Of a DNA stretch of 48,916 bases, positions 25,816 through 33,932 are shown in pieces (the stretch's first letter is position 1; each line of letters begins with the position of its first letter). The DNA is taken from contig CAMYLU010000024.1 in assembly GCA_947259485.1 (NCBI GenBank), forward strand, positions 1-48,916, given 5' to 3'. The DNA comes from an uncultured Gammaproteobacteria bacterium (lineage in GTDB: Bacteria > Pseudomonadota > Gammaproteobacteria > GCA-001735895). The notes beneath the pieces are model-generated. The model was not told the DNA's origin. It was given only the letters and a program-made list of their open reading frames with translations, and ran no database searches. The translations under genes were made by a program, and so were the position numbers.

Positions 25816-27270
25816 ATGCTCGAAATTCCATCTTACCTGCCGTTGTTAGTCGCCGGGCTTTACCTGTTAATTGAGTTGGCGGCGATCGCTGCTGCCATCG
25901 AGGCGATTATGCGCGCACGCACGCCACAGGGGGCCATCGCCTGGTCGCTGTTCCTGGTTATGTTCCCGTTAGTGGCGCTGCCGGCTTATTTATTCCTGGG
26001 CGACCGCAAGTTTTCGGGTTACGTCGACGCTCGCCGCAGCGGTGACGCGCCACTGCAACTGCTGGCGCGCGAAATCAATGAGCGGTTGCCGGCAGCGCTG
26101 CACGCCGAATTCGGTGCGGGAGAATCCGCGCACAGCGTTTTGACCCGGCTCGCGCGGTTACCTTTCTTTGGCGGCAACCGCAGCCGTCTGCTGATCAACG
26201 GCGAAGCCACCTTCGACGCTATCTTCAACGCCATAGACGAGGCTACCGATTACGCGCTGGTCCAGTTTTACATTGTGCGAAACGATACGCTGGGTCGGCA
26301 GCTAAGGCAAAAGCTGATCGAAGCTTCGAGCAGGGGTGTGCGGGTTTATTTTCTGTACGATCGTGTGGGTAGTAATTCGTTGAATGATGCCTACCTTCAA
26401 CCGCTACAGCAGGCAGGTGTCGAAGCCGAGGTGTTTCGCGGCAGCAGTCGCGGCAGTGGTCATCCCTTCCGCGTCAACTTCCGCAATCACCGCAAGATTG
26501 TCGTGGTCGATGGTCATACTGCATTCGTTGGCGGGCACAACGTTGGTGATGAATACGTTGGTAAAAGTTCTGACCCGTCATTACGGCCTTGGCGAGACAC
26601 CCATGTCGAAGTCTGCGGCCCCGCCGTGCTCGGTATTCAGCTCGCCTTCATCGAGGACTGGTACTGGATGACAGGGCAAATTCCGCCAATAAGGACTGAG
26701 CCGATCCCTGCCGAAGCTGCTGACCAGCGTATATTGGTGTTACCTACCGGGCCAGCCGACGTACTCGACACCTGCGGGCTGCTGTTCACCGAGCTGATCC
26801 ACTCTGCCAGGCGACGCCTGTGGATCGTGAGTCCCTATTTCGTGCCTGACGACGCGGTCGTCAGCGCATTGCAGTTGGCCGCGCTGCGCGGCGTGGACGT
26901 GCGCATCATGCTACCGGAGCGAGCCGACAAGCTGCTGGTTTACCTTGCCAAGTTCAGCTACCTGGAAGAAGCCCTGCCGCTGGGCATTCGCGTTTTCTGT
27001 TACCAGCAAGGATTCCTGCATCAAAAAGCAATCCTCGTCGACGATGGTATAACCGGAATCGGCACCGCCAACCTCGACAACCGCTCTTTTCGGCTAAATT
27101 TCGAGATCACGTTGTTGTTCGTCGATCGCCAATGCGTCGAGGACGTCGAGATGATGCTCGAAGCCGACTTTTCGCATTGCCGCGAGATGTCGCTTGACGA
27201 GATTCAGAAGCGCGGTTTCTGGTTTCGTCTGGCAACGAGAATCGCGCGCCTGTTTGCGCCGGTACTCTAA
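25816..27270 (+). CDS. cls: Cardiolipin synthase (phospholipase D family)
   Basis: From the ATG at 25816 the product has 484 residues, the usual length; the frame upstream to a TTG at 25753 is unlikely. Two N-terminal membrane helices (about 7-30 and 38-60) are followed by two HKD motifs: HRKIVVVD near residue 225 and HQKAILVD near 402, each with downstream GG/GTxNxDxRS segments. It condenses phosphatidylglycerol molecules to cardiolipin at the inner membrane. It stands alone. Raised cardiolipin is an osmotic-stress response in related bacteria, which fits the salt-stress neighbours. Confidence 0.93.
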   Translation: MLEIPSYLPLLVAGLYLLIELAAIAAAIEAIMRARTPQGAIAWSLFLVMFPLVALPAYLFLGDRKFSGYVDARRSGDAPLQLLAREINERLPAALHAEFGAGESAHSVLTRLARLPFFGGNRSRLLINGEATFDAIFNAIDEATDYALVQFYIVRNDTLGRQLRQKLIEASSRGVRVYFLYDRVGSNSLNDAYLQPLQQAGVEAEVFRGSSRGSGHPFRVNFRNHRKIVVVDGHTAFVGGHNVGDEYVGKSSDPSLRPWRDTHVEVCGPAVLGIQLAFIEDWYWMTGQIPPIRTEPIPAEAADQRILVLPTGPADVLDTCGLLFTELIHSARRRLWIVSPYFVPDDAVVSALQLAALRGVDVRIMLPERADKLLVYLAKFSYLEEALPLGIRVFCYQQGFLHQKAILVDDGITGIGTANLDNRSFRLNFEITLLFVDRQCVEDVEMMLEADFSHCREMSLDEIQKRGFWFRLATRIARLFAPVL

Positions 27271-27383
27271 GTAACGGGGAGTATGCCGCGATAGGAGCTA
27301 TCGAAATTCTCGTAAAGAATCGGTTTAACATTCAGGGCAACGCTGCACCTGAGCAATAATCGGGGTCAGATCGCTCTTACTAA

Positions 27384-28511
27384 CTACTCCAGCAACACTT
27401 GCACTTCCCGCTCCTCTCTGCCACGCAGATAGCGCAACACAACCCGATCGCCGATGCTGTGCTTTTCGAGCGCATCGAGTAACGACTCTCGGTCCTCGAT
27501 CCGTTGCCCACCGAGATTCAGGATAATATCGCCGACCAACAGGTCCGCACCGTCAATGATACGGGCACCTCGCAATCCAGCGGCCTCCGCCTGTGATCCA
27601 CGTTCGACCCCGATAATGACTACACCCTTTAACCCGGTTTTTTCCGTGATTTGTTGGCTGATGCGATCATCTATGGTGATGCCCAGGCGCGGCCTTTGGT
27701 AGCGACCGTGTGCAATTAGCTGCGGCACAATCCGATTAACGGTATCGATCGGCACCGCAAATCCGATTCCGGCGTACGCCCCTGACGGGCTGTAAATTGC
27801 CGTGTTAATCCCCACCAGGCGTCCGGCGCTGTCCAGCAGAGGTCCGCCCGAATTACCGGGGTTGATCGCGGCGTCGGTCTGGATCAAGCCGTCGATAGTC
27901 GCGCCGTTTTCGGTATCGAGGCTGCGATTAAGCGCCGACACAACTCCCGTGGTCAAGGTGTAATCCAGACCGAACGGGTTCCCGATAGCATACATGGCCT
28001 GCCCCACCAGTAAATCGTGGCTGGTGCCGATGGGTAAAGCAGTCGGCATGTCGCTGACAATCGGCATGCGCAGCACGGCAATGTCGTGGTCCGGACTTGC
28101 ACCGACAAAAACAGCCCTGTAACTGCGCTGGTCGTTGAGCCGGATATGGACCGCCGAGGCATCCTGGATTACGTGGTAATTGGTGACTATGTGTCCCTGT
28201 TCGTCCCACAGGAAGCCAGAACCTGTGCCACGCGGGATCCGGGTTATGTCGCGGGTCCAGTAATTGACGCGGTCCGCAAGCGAGGTGATGAAAACGACCG
28301 ACGGACTGGCCTCGCGAAAGATGTCGATATTGGTTTTTTCGCTTGCGGCAAGATTACCCCGTGGAGTCACCGTGCGCGGTTCGGCAGTTAAACTGATCCA
28401 TAAATTTTGCACGCGTGGCAATACAAACATCAACACCAGAACACCGATCATCACGTACAACAATACGCGAACGCTGCGCAATAAACTGGTGGTTGGGGGA
28501 TTATTTGCCAT
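27384..28511 (-). CDS. DegS-like membrane-anchored trypsin-like protease with one PDZ domain
   Basis: The 375-residue protein has one N-terminal membrane helix (about 12-32), a trypsin-like domain (about 60-260) with triad His113 (TNYHV), Asp143 (DHDIAVL) and Ser221 (NPGNSGGP), and a single PDZ domain (about 275-370, GLKGVVIIGVERGSQAEAAGL). One anchor plus one PDZ matches DegS, the site-1 protease that starts release of sigma E, rather than DegP/DegQ. Assignment as the true DegS needs evidence that it cleaves RseA. Confidence 0.88.
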   Translation of the reverse strand: MANNPPTTSLLRSVRVLLYVMIGVLVLMFVLPRVQNLWISLTAEPRTVTPRGNLAASEKTNIDIFREASPSVVFITSLADRVNYWTRDITRIPRGTGSGFLWDEQGHIVTNYHVIQDASAVHIRLNDQRSYRAVFVGASPDHDIAVLRMPIVSDMPTALPIGTSHDLLVGQAMYAIGNPFGLDYTLTTGVVSALNRSLDTENGATIDGLIQTDAAINPGNSGGPLLDSAGRLVGINTAIYSPSGAYAGIGFAVPIDTVNRIVPQLIAHGRYQRPRLGITIDDRISQQITEKTGLKGVVIIGVERGSQAEAAGLRGARIIDGADLLVGDIILNLGGQRIEDRESLLDALEKHSIGDRVVLRYLRGREEREVQVLLE

Positions 28512-28826
28512 AGCCTCGCTACCTGAGTTAGCCGGAAGATACGATTGTTTAACTTATTAACACTTATCGTTAGGTAATCTCAGCGTGGGATATTTCAAGC
28601 CGCAACAGGAAAAAACACCGGGATTTCACGTGCAAGCTGCCCATCCACAGGTTCTTCAATCCTCAACTTCTCTGCGAAGAATCAAATAAATCACCCAGGT
28701 CGCTTTCGATTGCAGGAACTCATCGATTTTTTCGAATTATATTTATTAAATATTCGAATTTTATTTAATTCATCTGGCCCCTATATTTATCCCATTGAAA
28801 CAGATTCAACTAGAGACGCACGACCG
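28512..28826. other. Intergenic region with stress-type promoter
   Basis: No gene is evident in these 315 bases. The left part is the upstream region of the DegS-like gene. The right part holds the TTCGAAT dyad and -10 box described separately. Confidence 0.6.
28731..28787 (+). promoter_or_regulatory. TTCGAAT-N14-ATTCGAA dyad with -10 box, copy 2
   Basis: Perfect 7-bp arms (28731-28737 and 28752-28758) are separated by 14 bp. CCC followed by a -10 box TATATT (28782-28787) lies 23 bp after the dyad. The ATG of the HPF-like remnant is 69 bp beyond the dyad, the same distance as from dyad to ATG at the intact HPF-like gene. Confidence 0.7.
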
Positions 28827-29054
28827 ATGGATATCCAGATAATACCAGGCGACGTTAAGCTAACGGCTGCGCTGTTATCAGGCGATAGCAGCGAAACCAA
28901 CATTTACGTCGCGATTGATCGTGCCGTAGAACGCTCCTGTTCGAAAGTAACCACCAGCGACGAGTCCCGGTGGCCGTCTTTTCGGCATTCCGGTTCAATT
29001 CCGTTTGCGACTAACAATTCTAGCTACCCTGCGTACGGGCAGGATTCGGCCTGA
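28827..29054 (+). pseudogene. Short ORF resembling an internally deleted HPF-like gene
   Basis: The ATG at 28827 gives 75 residues. The start MDIQIIPGDVKLTAAL aligns in style with the HPF-like N-terminus at 24691 ([16 protein letters not shown]). ETNIYVAIDRAVERSCSKV aligns with [19 protein letters not shown] near that protein's C-terminal helix. The roughly 50 residues that should lie between are missing, and the tail (PSFRHSGSIPFATNN) looks non-functional. With the matching promoter this suggests a paralogue that lost its middle. It might instead be an unrelated small gene. Confidence 0.45.
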
Positions 29055-29138
29055 CCGAACAGATCGACGCACGGCATCGCAGCAAGAAGGCATTCGAAAC
29101 TTAAAGACATTAACTCATCACGGAGATCCTTTATTACC

Positions 29139-29453
29139 ATGAAAATACTCAAATCAACGACACTGTTACTCATTGGTGGCATCTCGATTGTCAGCCTGAC
29201 AGGTTGCGAACAAGTGGAACAGGCCGCCAGCGTTGCCGTCGAAAGGGCAAAAGAGTCCGCGGTCAAGGTGGTGGATGAAGCCAGGCAGTCCGGTTCGATC
29301 GATGACGCCAGGCAGTCCGCAGATCGAGCACTGCAAGAGGCCAAACAGGCGGCCGCCGGATTGCTCGGACAGGCCAGTGAATTTCTTGCCAACGAACCGC
29401 AGGAGCAGGGCAACGGGGATGAACCCGGCGCCGATCCAGCTCCAGCCTTGTAG
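29139..29453 (+). CDS. Small lipoprotein with amphipathic helix
   Basis: The 104-residue product has a lipoprotein signal with lipobox VSLTGC (Cys23). Residues 25-80 form a long amphipathic Ala/Glu/Arg helix with two repeats of the type DEARQSGS/DDARQSAD. The tail is acidic and Pro-rich. I do not recognise a named family; it resembles generic envelope-stress or LEA-like helical lipoproteins. It lies 18 bp upstream of the membrane-protein gene that follows, so they are probably co-transcribed. Confidence 0.75.
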   Translation: MKILKSTTLLLIGGISIVSLTGCEQVEQAASVAVERAKESAVKVVDEARQSGSIDDARQSADRALQEAKQAAAGLLGQASEFLANEPQEQGNGDEPGADPAPAL

Positions 29454-29471
29454 GCGCAAAAAGCAACTTCC

Positions 29472-30170
29472 ATGACCGGCAAGCCTCGTCCACTCATCGA
29501 CCTGTTATTGAGCATTGTTGTGCCGTCGATCATTTTAATGAAATTCAGCGGTGACAACGACCTCGGCGCCAGTGGCGCCCTGGTTGTTGCGTTGGCTTTC
29601 CCCGTAACGGTCGGCCTGTACCAGTTAATCCGCTTTAAGTTGACCAATTACATCGCGCTGGTTGGGTTGATCAGCGTCCTGCTGACCGGTGGCATAGGTC
29701 TGCTGCGACTTGATGCCGAATGGCTCGCGATTAAAGAAGCAGCGATCCCTGCACTGCTCGGTTTCGGGGTGCTGATCTCTGCCTGGTTGCAATATCCATT
29801 GATAAAACAAATACTTTATAACCCGGTAATACTGGATACCGAAAGAATTTCGCGCATCCTTCGCAACAGGGGTTACGAGGAAATATTCGAGGCTCGTTTG
29901 CTAAGCGCCACCTACCTGTTGGGCGCAACGTTTTTCTTTTCGTCGGCGATGAACTATTTGCTGGCTAAATGGATCGTCACCAGCCCGACAGGTAGCGAGG
30001 CCTTCAATGAAGAACTGGGCCAGCTGACCCTGATAAGCTACCCGTTGATTGCAATACCTTCTATCGTCATGATGCTGGCCATTTTCTATTTCCTCTGGCG
30101 TAGCCTCAACAATTTTACCGGCTTGAAGCTCGAGGAAGTATTTGTTTCGTCAGGCTCTAACGACAGGTGA
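29472..30170 (+). CDS. Multi-pass membrane protein, VC0807-like
   Basis: The 232-residue protein has about six membrane helices (for example 10-25, 33-50, 58-76, 92-106, 143-160 and 190-210). The middle WLQYPLIKQILYNP and the late EEIFEARLLSATYLLGATFFFSSAMN are like the VC0807/intracellular-septation-protein-A-like group. No enzymatic motif is visible and the function is unknown. It follows the small lipoprotein by 18 bp. Confidence 0.65.
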   Translation: MTGKPRPLIDLLLSIVVPSIILMKFSGDNDLGASGALVVALAFPVTVGLYQLIRFKLTNYIALVGLISVLLTGGIGLLRLDAEWLAIKEAAIPALLGFGVLISAWLQYPLIKQILYNPVILDTERISRILRNRGYEEIFEARLLSATYLLGATFFFSSAMNYLLAKWIVTSPTGSEAFNEELGQLTLISYPLIAIPSIVMMLAIFYFLWRSLNNFTGLKLEEVFVSSGSNDR

Positions 30171-30354
30171 GGATATAGTAAACTAGCAATTCACCACTTT
30201 GTTTGCTTCAAGCCTTGCGGCAATGCTTTCATACTAAACCTAAAGAAACACCGATATGATTCCGAAAACGAACCTGGCCATTGAACCAGAACCATGCGCC
30301 GCGATTAACGTACATTCCCGACTTCGCCATTAACGACGAAGCCTCCCGTCTACC

Positions 30355-31161
30355 GTGCCGATTAACAGAATTCCGATTTTCCGCCTGGATCGATGGCTCC
30401 CGGGCTTGCTAGGTTTATTGCTATTGTCATCCGCTATCGCGGCCGATGCTGACGAGCGCGGAGAAAGCCGCGCGCAAATCGAACCTGAGGGCTTCATCTA
30501 CGGCGCCGCCCTTGGCCTGCGCCGCGAAATTTATATCGACTACGATCGCCGCGTCATCCCCTTACCCGTTCTTGGTTATCGAGGCGAGAAGCTACGAGTA
30601 TTCGGGCCCTTCGTGAACTATGAGTTGCATCGAACCGGCGCCATCGGTCTCGACGCCAGGCTCAGTCCCCGCTTCGGCGGTTTCGATGAATCCGACAGCG
30701 ATATATTCGACGGTATGGAAGAACGCAAATTTTCGATGGACCTCGGCCTCGGTCTGACCTGGCAACGCGACGACTGGAAACTGGAACTGGCGGGACTTTA
30801 CGACGTGCTCGATCGCTCCGACGGTCGCGAGTGGCGTGCGAGACTCGGCCGGGCTTACCGTGTCGGCAAGGTTTTCCTCGAGCCGACCATCGGTATCAGC
30901 CACCTGGATAACCGGCACGTCGACTACTATTACGGCGTCGACGCGTCTGAGGCCGCGAGCTTCAGGCCCGCTTTCCGCGGTAAAAGCGCATTGAACCATA
31001 ACCTCGGCATAAGCCTGGTCACCCCGGCATGGTTTAACGGCTTGACCCGCATCTCGGTCGAGAATACCTGGTATGACTCAGCGATCTCGGACAGTCCGTT
31101 AACCGACGCGGATTCCAGCCTGAGCATCTACATCGCGTTTTCGAAATTTTTCAAACAATAA
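30355..31161 (+). CDS. MipA/OmpV-family outer-membrane protein
   Basis: The frame starts at a GTG (30355) and gives 268 residues with a signal peptide (about 15-30, LPGLLGLLLLSSAIAAD). The rest alternates in beta-barrel fashion. Family landmarks are GAALGLRREIYIDYDRRVIPLPVLGYRGEKLRVFG-like strands near the start and a terminal aromatic (ISIYIAFSKFF-type) strand. MipA scaffolds murein enzymes MltA and PBP1B in E. coli, while OmpV-type members are porin-like. An ATG start is absent and the ribosome site is weak. Confidence 0.82.
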   Translation: MPINRIPIFRLDRWLPGLLGLLLLSSAIAADADERGESRAQIEPEGFIYGAALGLRREIYIDYDRRVIPLPVLGYRGEKLRVFGPFVNYELHRTGAIGLDARLSPRFGGFDESDSDIFDGMEERKFSMDLGLGLTWQRDDWKLELAGLYDVLDRSDGREWRARLGRAYRVGKVFLEPTIGISHLDNRHVDYYYGVDASEAASFRPAFRGKSALNHNLGISLVTPAWFNGLTRISVENTWYDSAISDSPLTDADSSLSIYIAFSKFFKQ

Positions 31162-31199
31162 TAGTGGTTATATCGTTGGAAGCCTGTTACTTCGGTTTT

Positions 31200-31255
31200 T
31201 TCGAATATTTAATATAAATAATACGACTTTTTTTATCTCACTAAATCCCTATATT
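31200..31255 (+). promoter_or_regulatory. TTCGAAT-N14-ATaCGAc dyad with -10 box, copy 3
   Basis: TTCGAAT (31200-31206) and ATACGAC (31221-31227) keep the 14-bp spacing with two mismatches in the right arm. CCC plus TATATT (31250-31255) lies 22 bp further on. The GrlR-like ATG is 65 bp beyond the dyad. Confidence 0.65.
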
Positions 31256-31291
31256 AAGCTTTAGAAGCTCACAACTAATCGGAGATAATTG

Positions 31292-31684
31292 ATGAAAAAT
31301 ATAGATGGTGTATACAAGGTAGAAATGCTCGGACCATACGGCTGGGAAAACTTTTCCACCGCGTTTATCCACGATGGCCTGTTTCGCAGCGCGAGTGCCG
31401 AACATTTTACCGCCGGCCATTACGAACTCGAAGACGAGGACGAAGGTTTTGAAATGGAAGGCAACCTGACCCAATTTATAGAGCATCGCCCGTTGTTCGG
31501 CCGCAAAGACGTCAAGGGATTGCCGATCAGGTTTAGCGGGAGAGTCTTCGACGGCGTCATCGACGGAGAAGCATGCGTCGTTGACGACAGCAAAAGTTCG
31601 CTTCGTTTACGCCTCAACAGGCTGCCTTTTCTCAACAGTCAGATAAATAGTGCACCGCCTGGTTCGAAAAGCGAATACGTATAA
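31292..31684 (+). CDS. GrlR-like small regulatory protein
   Basis: ATG at 31292 with GGAG seven bases before it; 130 residues. The start MKNIDGVYKVEMLGPYGWEN and the repeated VIDGEACVV/AFIHDGLFRSASAEHFTAGHY pattern resemble GrlR, a lipocalin-like fold known as a negative regulator of type III secretion in enteropathogens. Proteins of this fold also occur widely in bacteria without such secretion systems. No secretion genes are nearby. The upstream dyad suggests stress control. Confidence 0.6.
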   Translation: MKNIDGVYKVEMLGPYGWENFSTAFIHDGLFRSASAEHFTAGHYELEDEDEGFEMEGNLTQFIEHRPLFGRKDVKGLPIRFSGRVFDGVIDGEACVVDDSKSSLRLRLNRLPFLNSQINSAPPGSKSEYV

Positions 31685-31695
31685 TTTTCGTGCCT

Positions 31696-31729
31696 CCCGG
31701 TTGGAGCCGGCTCTCTGACTCCAACCGGG
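31696..31729 (+). terminator. Hairpin after the GrlR-like gene
   Basis: A perfect 11-bp stem (CCCGGTTGGAG with CTCCAACCGGG) with a 12-nt loop lies 12 bp after the stop. There is no T-run, so it may be a weak terminator or a 3'-end stabiliser. Confidence 0.6.
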
Positions 31730-31810
31730 CGAATGCTGATTCGGTAAATCCTGAGTCTAATCGAGACCAGTGCGCCAGAAGAAGCTACGAAAGCGATATC
31801 CGATTATTAT

Positions 31811-31841
31811 TTGATCCAACCGAACCGTACTGGCGTACTAT
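31811..31841 (+). promoter_or_regulatory. Candidate promoter of the structured RNA
   Basis: TTGATC (31811-31816) and TACTAT (31836-31841) are separated by 19 bp, longer than the optimum of 17. A start at about 31846 would coincide with the first base of the closing helix of the RNA. Confidence 0.4.
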
Positions 31842-31845
31842 TAAT

Positions 31846-31965
31846 GCGGGGCGTATAAAATTTCGCACTCGGGGCTGTTCTAAAGTAGCCGTTGCCCATG
31901 GCTACATTTCCTCCCCCCCATGAGATCAAGCCTTTTCCGGCTGCGAAAACGCCCCGCTTTTTTTT
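31846..31965 (+). ncRNA. Candidate structured small RNA (~115 nt)
   Basis: GCGGGGCG (31846-31853) is perfectly complementary to CGCCCCGC (31950-31957), and eight T follow at once (31958-31965). The ends of the RNA would thus form one helix that is also the terminator stem. Inside, GTAGCC (31885-31890) pairs with GGCTAC (31900-31905), and AGCC (31929-31932) with GGCT (31939-31942). GGGG (31871-31874) can pair with the C-run near 31912-31919. It is not SRP RNA (no GGAA-type apical motif), tmRNA or 6S. It may be a free sRNA or a terminating leader for the fasciclin gene. Confidence 0.6.
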
Positions 31966-32110
31966 CGCTCCAATACCAGCAAATATCAAGCTCAGGACAT
32001 GCATTGCACTACTTTGGTGACTTTGTCCCCAAGAGTGAACCAAACCCAGAACCAGTCCGTAAACCCGCTTGCAAACATTGCACTCACTTTTTTATCCAGG
32101 AGGATATAAC

Positions 32111-32596
32111 ATGAAAGCTCTACAAAAATATCTTATCGTACTGCTGGCTGCAGTACCGATGACCTTTACTACCTTCGCCGCCAAGGCAGGCGATCTAGTC
32201 GATACTGCCGCGTCATCCGATCAATTCAGCACTCTGGTTGCGGCGGTTAAAGCTGCCGGACTGGTGGAGACCTTGAAAAGCGATGGACCGTTCACCGTGT
32301 TCGCACCGACTAACGAGGCATTTGCTGCACTGTCGGCGGGTACCGTCGAGAACCTGCTCAAGCCCGAGAACAAGGAACAGCTGGTCGCGGTACTGACTTA
32401 TCACGTCATTCCGGGCAAGGTCATGTCCTCGGACATCGCCGGCAAGACTGCCCAGGTCGAGACCGTACAAGGTAGTGCGCTTTCAATCGACGCTACCTCG
32501 GGTGTCATGATCGACAATGCCATGGTCACCACCGCGGATATCATCACCAGCAACGGTGTGATCCACGTGATCGACAAGGTCGTTCTGCCGAACTAG
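32111..32596 (+). CDS. Secreted fasciclin (FAS1)-domain protein
   Basis: ATG at 32111 with an AGGAGGA ribosome site; 161 residues. A signal peptide (about 1-30) precedes a single FAS1 domain with [33 protein letters not shown] and the H-box [15 protein letters not shown]. It would be a periplasmic or secreted adhesion-like protein. Its own terminator follows. The structured RNA upstream may influence its expression. Confidence 0.92.
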   Translation: MKALQKYLIVLLAAVPMTFTTFAAKAGDLVDTAASSDQFSTLVAAVKAAGLVETLKSDGPFTVFAPTNEAFAALSAGTVENLLKPENKEQLVAVLTYHVIPGKVMSSDIAGKTAQVETVQGSALSIDATSGVMIDNAMVTTADIITSNGVIHVIDKVVLPN

Positions 32597-32625
32597 TCGT
32601 CTACAGAACTCAACCTGATGGGGAG

Positions 32626-32648
32626 GGCCGGCTTGCGTCGGCCTTTTT
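32626..32648 (+). terminator. Terminator of the fasciclin gene
   Basis: Stem GGCCG (32626-32630) with CGGCC (32639-32643), 8-nt loop and five T. It lies 30 bp after the stop codon. Confidence 0.8.
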
Positions 32649-32774
32649 CATTTACAAGTTCTAAACTCGTGGCCGGATATGATCCGATAATTCTCGTTAA
32701 ACCTGTCTACAAATTTGATAATCAGTAACAGTTGTTTATAGTAGTTTGATCGTTATTGTCGATGAATCCCTCAA

Positions 32775-33710
32775 TTGAACCTGCGTGACCTGAAATACAT
32801 CATCGCCGTCGCTGACACGCATCACTTCGGTAAAGCAGCCGCGCGTTGCTTCGTTAGTCAACCCACCCTGAGCGGACAGATTAAAAAGCTCGAGGAAGAA
32901 CTGGGTGTCGCTATCTTCGAGCGCACCAATCGGACCGTGAAGGTCACTCCCATCGGTGAAGAACTGCTGCTGCATGCCCACCAGATGATCGAGCAGGCCG
33001 AAGCCATGGTGCAGTTGGCGCAAGCCCACCAGGATCCCATGGTAGGGTCGCTGCGGGTTGGTGCCATTCCGACGCTGAGCCCTTACCTGATGCCCCTGAT
33101 CCTGGTACCGCTCAAACGGGAGCATCCGCAGATGAAACTCGTATTATCGGAAGAAACCACGGATCTGTTGGTGGAACGTCTGCACAACCACGAAATCGAT
33201 GCCGCGCTATTGGCTACCGATGCCGATGACGAGGAATTCGAAGCCATAGCGTTGTTCGATGAGCCATTCTGGCTTGCCCATCCAAGTGACCATCCGTTTT
33301 ACCTGAAAGACAACATCACGCGAGCGGATCTCGATAATACCGATCTATTGTTGCTGGCAGAAGGTCATTGCCTGGCACAGCAGGTCATGGACTTTTGCCA
33401 TCACCCGGATCGCAACGTCGGCGGCGACATGGCTGATTTGCGTGCTGCCAGCCTGGAAACCTTGATCCAGTTTGTCGGCGCTGGTTTCGGCTCGACCCTG
33501 GTGCCAGCGCTCGCGATGCGCGGCTCGTGGACGAGCGGTACCGGGGTTGTAGCGCGTGAACTGGAGTTCAAGGACGCGCATCGACGCGTTTCAATGGTTT
33601 ACAGGAAAAGTTTCCCGCGCATACAGGCGCTACGGGCATTTGCCAACGTTATCTGGCAGCACCTGCCGAATACCGTGCAGCCGCTGCGCCCGGATCAAAA
33701 GCGGAAATGA
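32775..33710 (+). CDS. oxyR: Hydrogen-peroxide sensor OxyR
   Basis: Starting at a TTG (32775) the product is 311 residues and matches OxyR throughout: NLRDLKYIIAVADTHHFGKA, CFVSQPTLSGQIKKLE in the helix-turn-helix, and LLLAEGHCLAQQVMDFC in the sensor. Cys199 and Cys208 fall at exactly the E. coli numbers of the redox disulfide pair. Oxidised OxyR activates peroxide defence. The next genes, peroxiredoxin-glutaredoxin and glutathione reductase, are preceded by an OxyR-type operator, so this is a self-contained regulator-target unit. Confidence 0.95.
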   Translation: MNLRDLKYIIAVADTHHFGKAAARCFVSQPTLSGQIKKLEEELGVAIFERTNRTVKVTPIGEELLLHAHQMIEQAEAMVQLAQAHQDPMVGSLRVGAIPTLSPYLMPLILVPLKREHPQMKLVLSEETTDLLVERLHNHEIDAALLATDADDEEFEAIALFDEPFWLAHPSDHPFYLKDNITRADLDNTDLLLLAEGHCLAQQVMDFCHHPDRNVGGDMADLRAASLETLIQFVGAGFGSTLVPALAMRGSWTSGTGVVARELEFKDAHRRVSMVYRKSFPRIQALRAFANVIWQHLPNTVQPLRPDQKRK

Positions 33711-33802
33711 GGTAACACAGGGGCGCAGTTCGGTGATCGCCCCGAGCCAACCGTTGATCTAGATGTATACCGTTTCAAACAGGTAAAAAACAATTTTTAT
33801 TA

Positions 33803-33868
33803 ATCGGTTAAACCGATTAATAATATCGTTACAAACGATTTTATCTATTTATCTCAAATCCCTACTAT
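33803..33868 (+). promoter_or_regulatory. OxyR-type tandem operator and -10 box
   Basis: Two 15-bp dyads, ATCGGTTAAACCGAT (33803-33817) and ATCGTTACAAACGAT (33825-33839), are separated by exactly 7 bp. This reproduces the OxyR layout of ATAGNTNNNANCTAT, N7, repeat, including the inner T and A, with ATCG/CGAT in place of ATAG/CTAT. The first dyad extends to a perfect 11-bp inverted repeat (33799-33821). A -10 box TACTAT (33863-33868), preceded by CCC, lies 23 bp downstream. It serves the peroxiredoxin-glutaredoxin gene. Confidence 0.85.
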
Positions 33869-33932
33869 CCTGCTTGTCGCAAGAAACCAGTCTTGCATAA
33901 ATTTTTCAATCATCTTTTCAAGGAGTAAAAAC

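Larger units (their letters stand above)
31685..32110. other. Intergenic region carrying RNA structure
   Basis: No protein gene is evident. The region holds a GC-rich hairpin (31696-31729), a candidate promoter, a structured RNA candidate ending in eight T, and about 145 bp of leader before the fasciclin gene. Confidence 0.6.

Noticed and set aside
28710-28826. Upstream extension of the small ORF from 28710
   Set aside because: The extension would run through the dyad and -10 box; the ATG at 28827 follows the promoter correctly.
31846-31965. 4.5S SRP RNA
   Set aside because: Size and end pairing fit, but the conserved GGAA-containing apical hairpin and the asymmetric loop are absent.
33799-33821. 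Rho-independent terminator of oxyR
   Set aside because: The perfect 11-bp dyad has a single-base centre, which is too small for a hairpin loop, no T-run follows, and it fits an OxyR operator in spacing to the second dyad.
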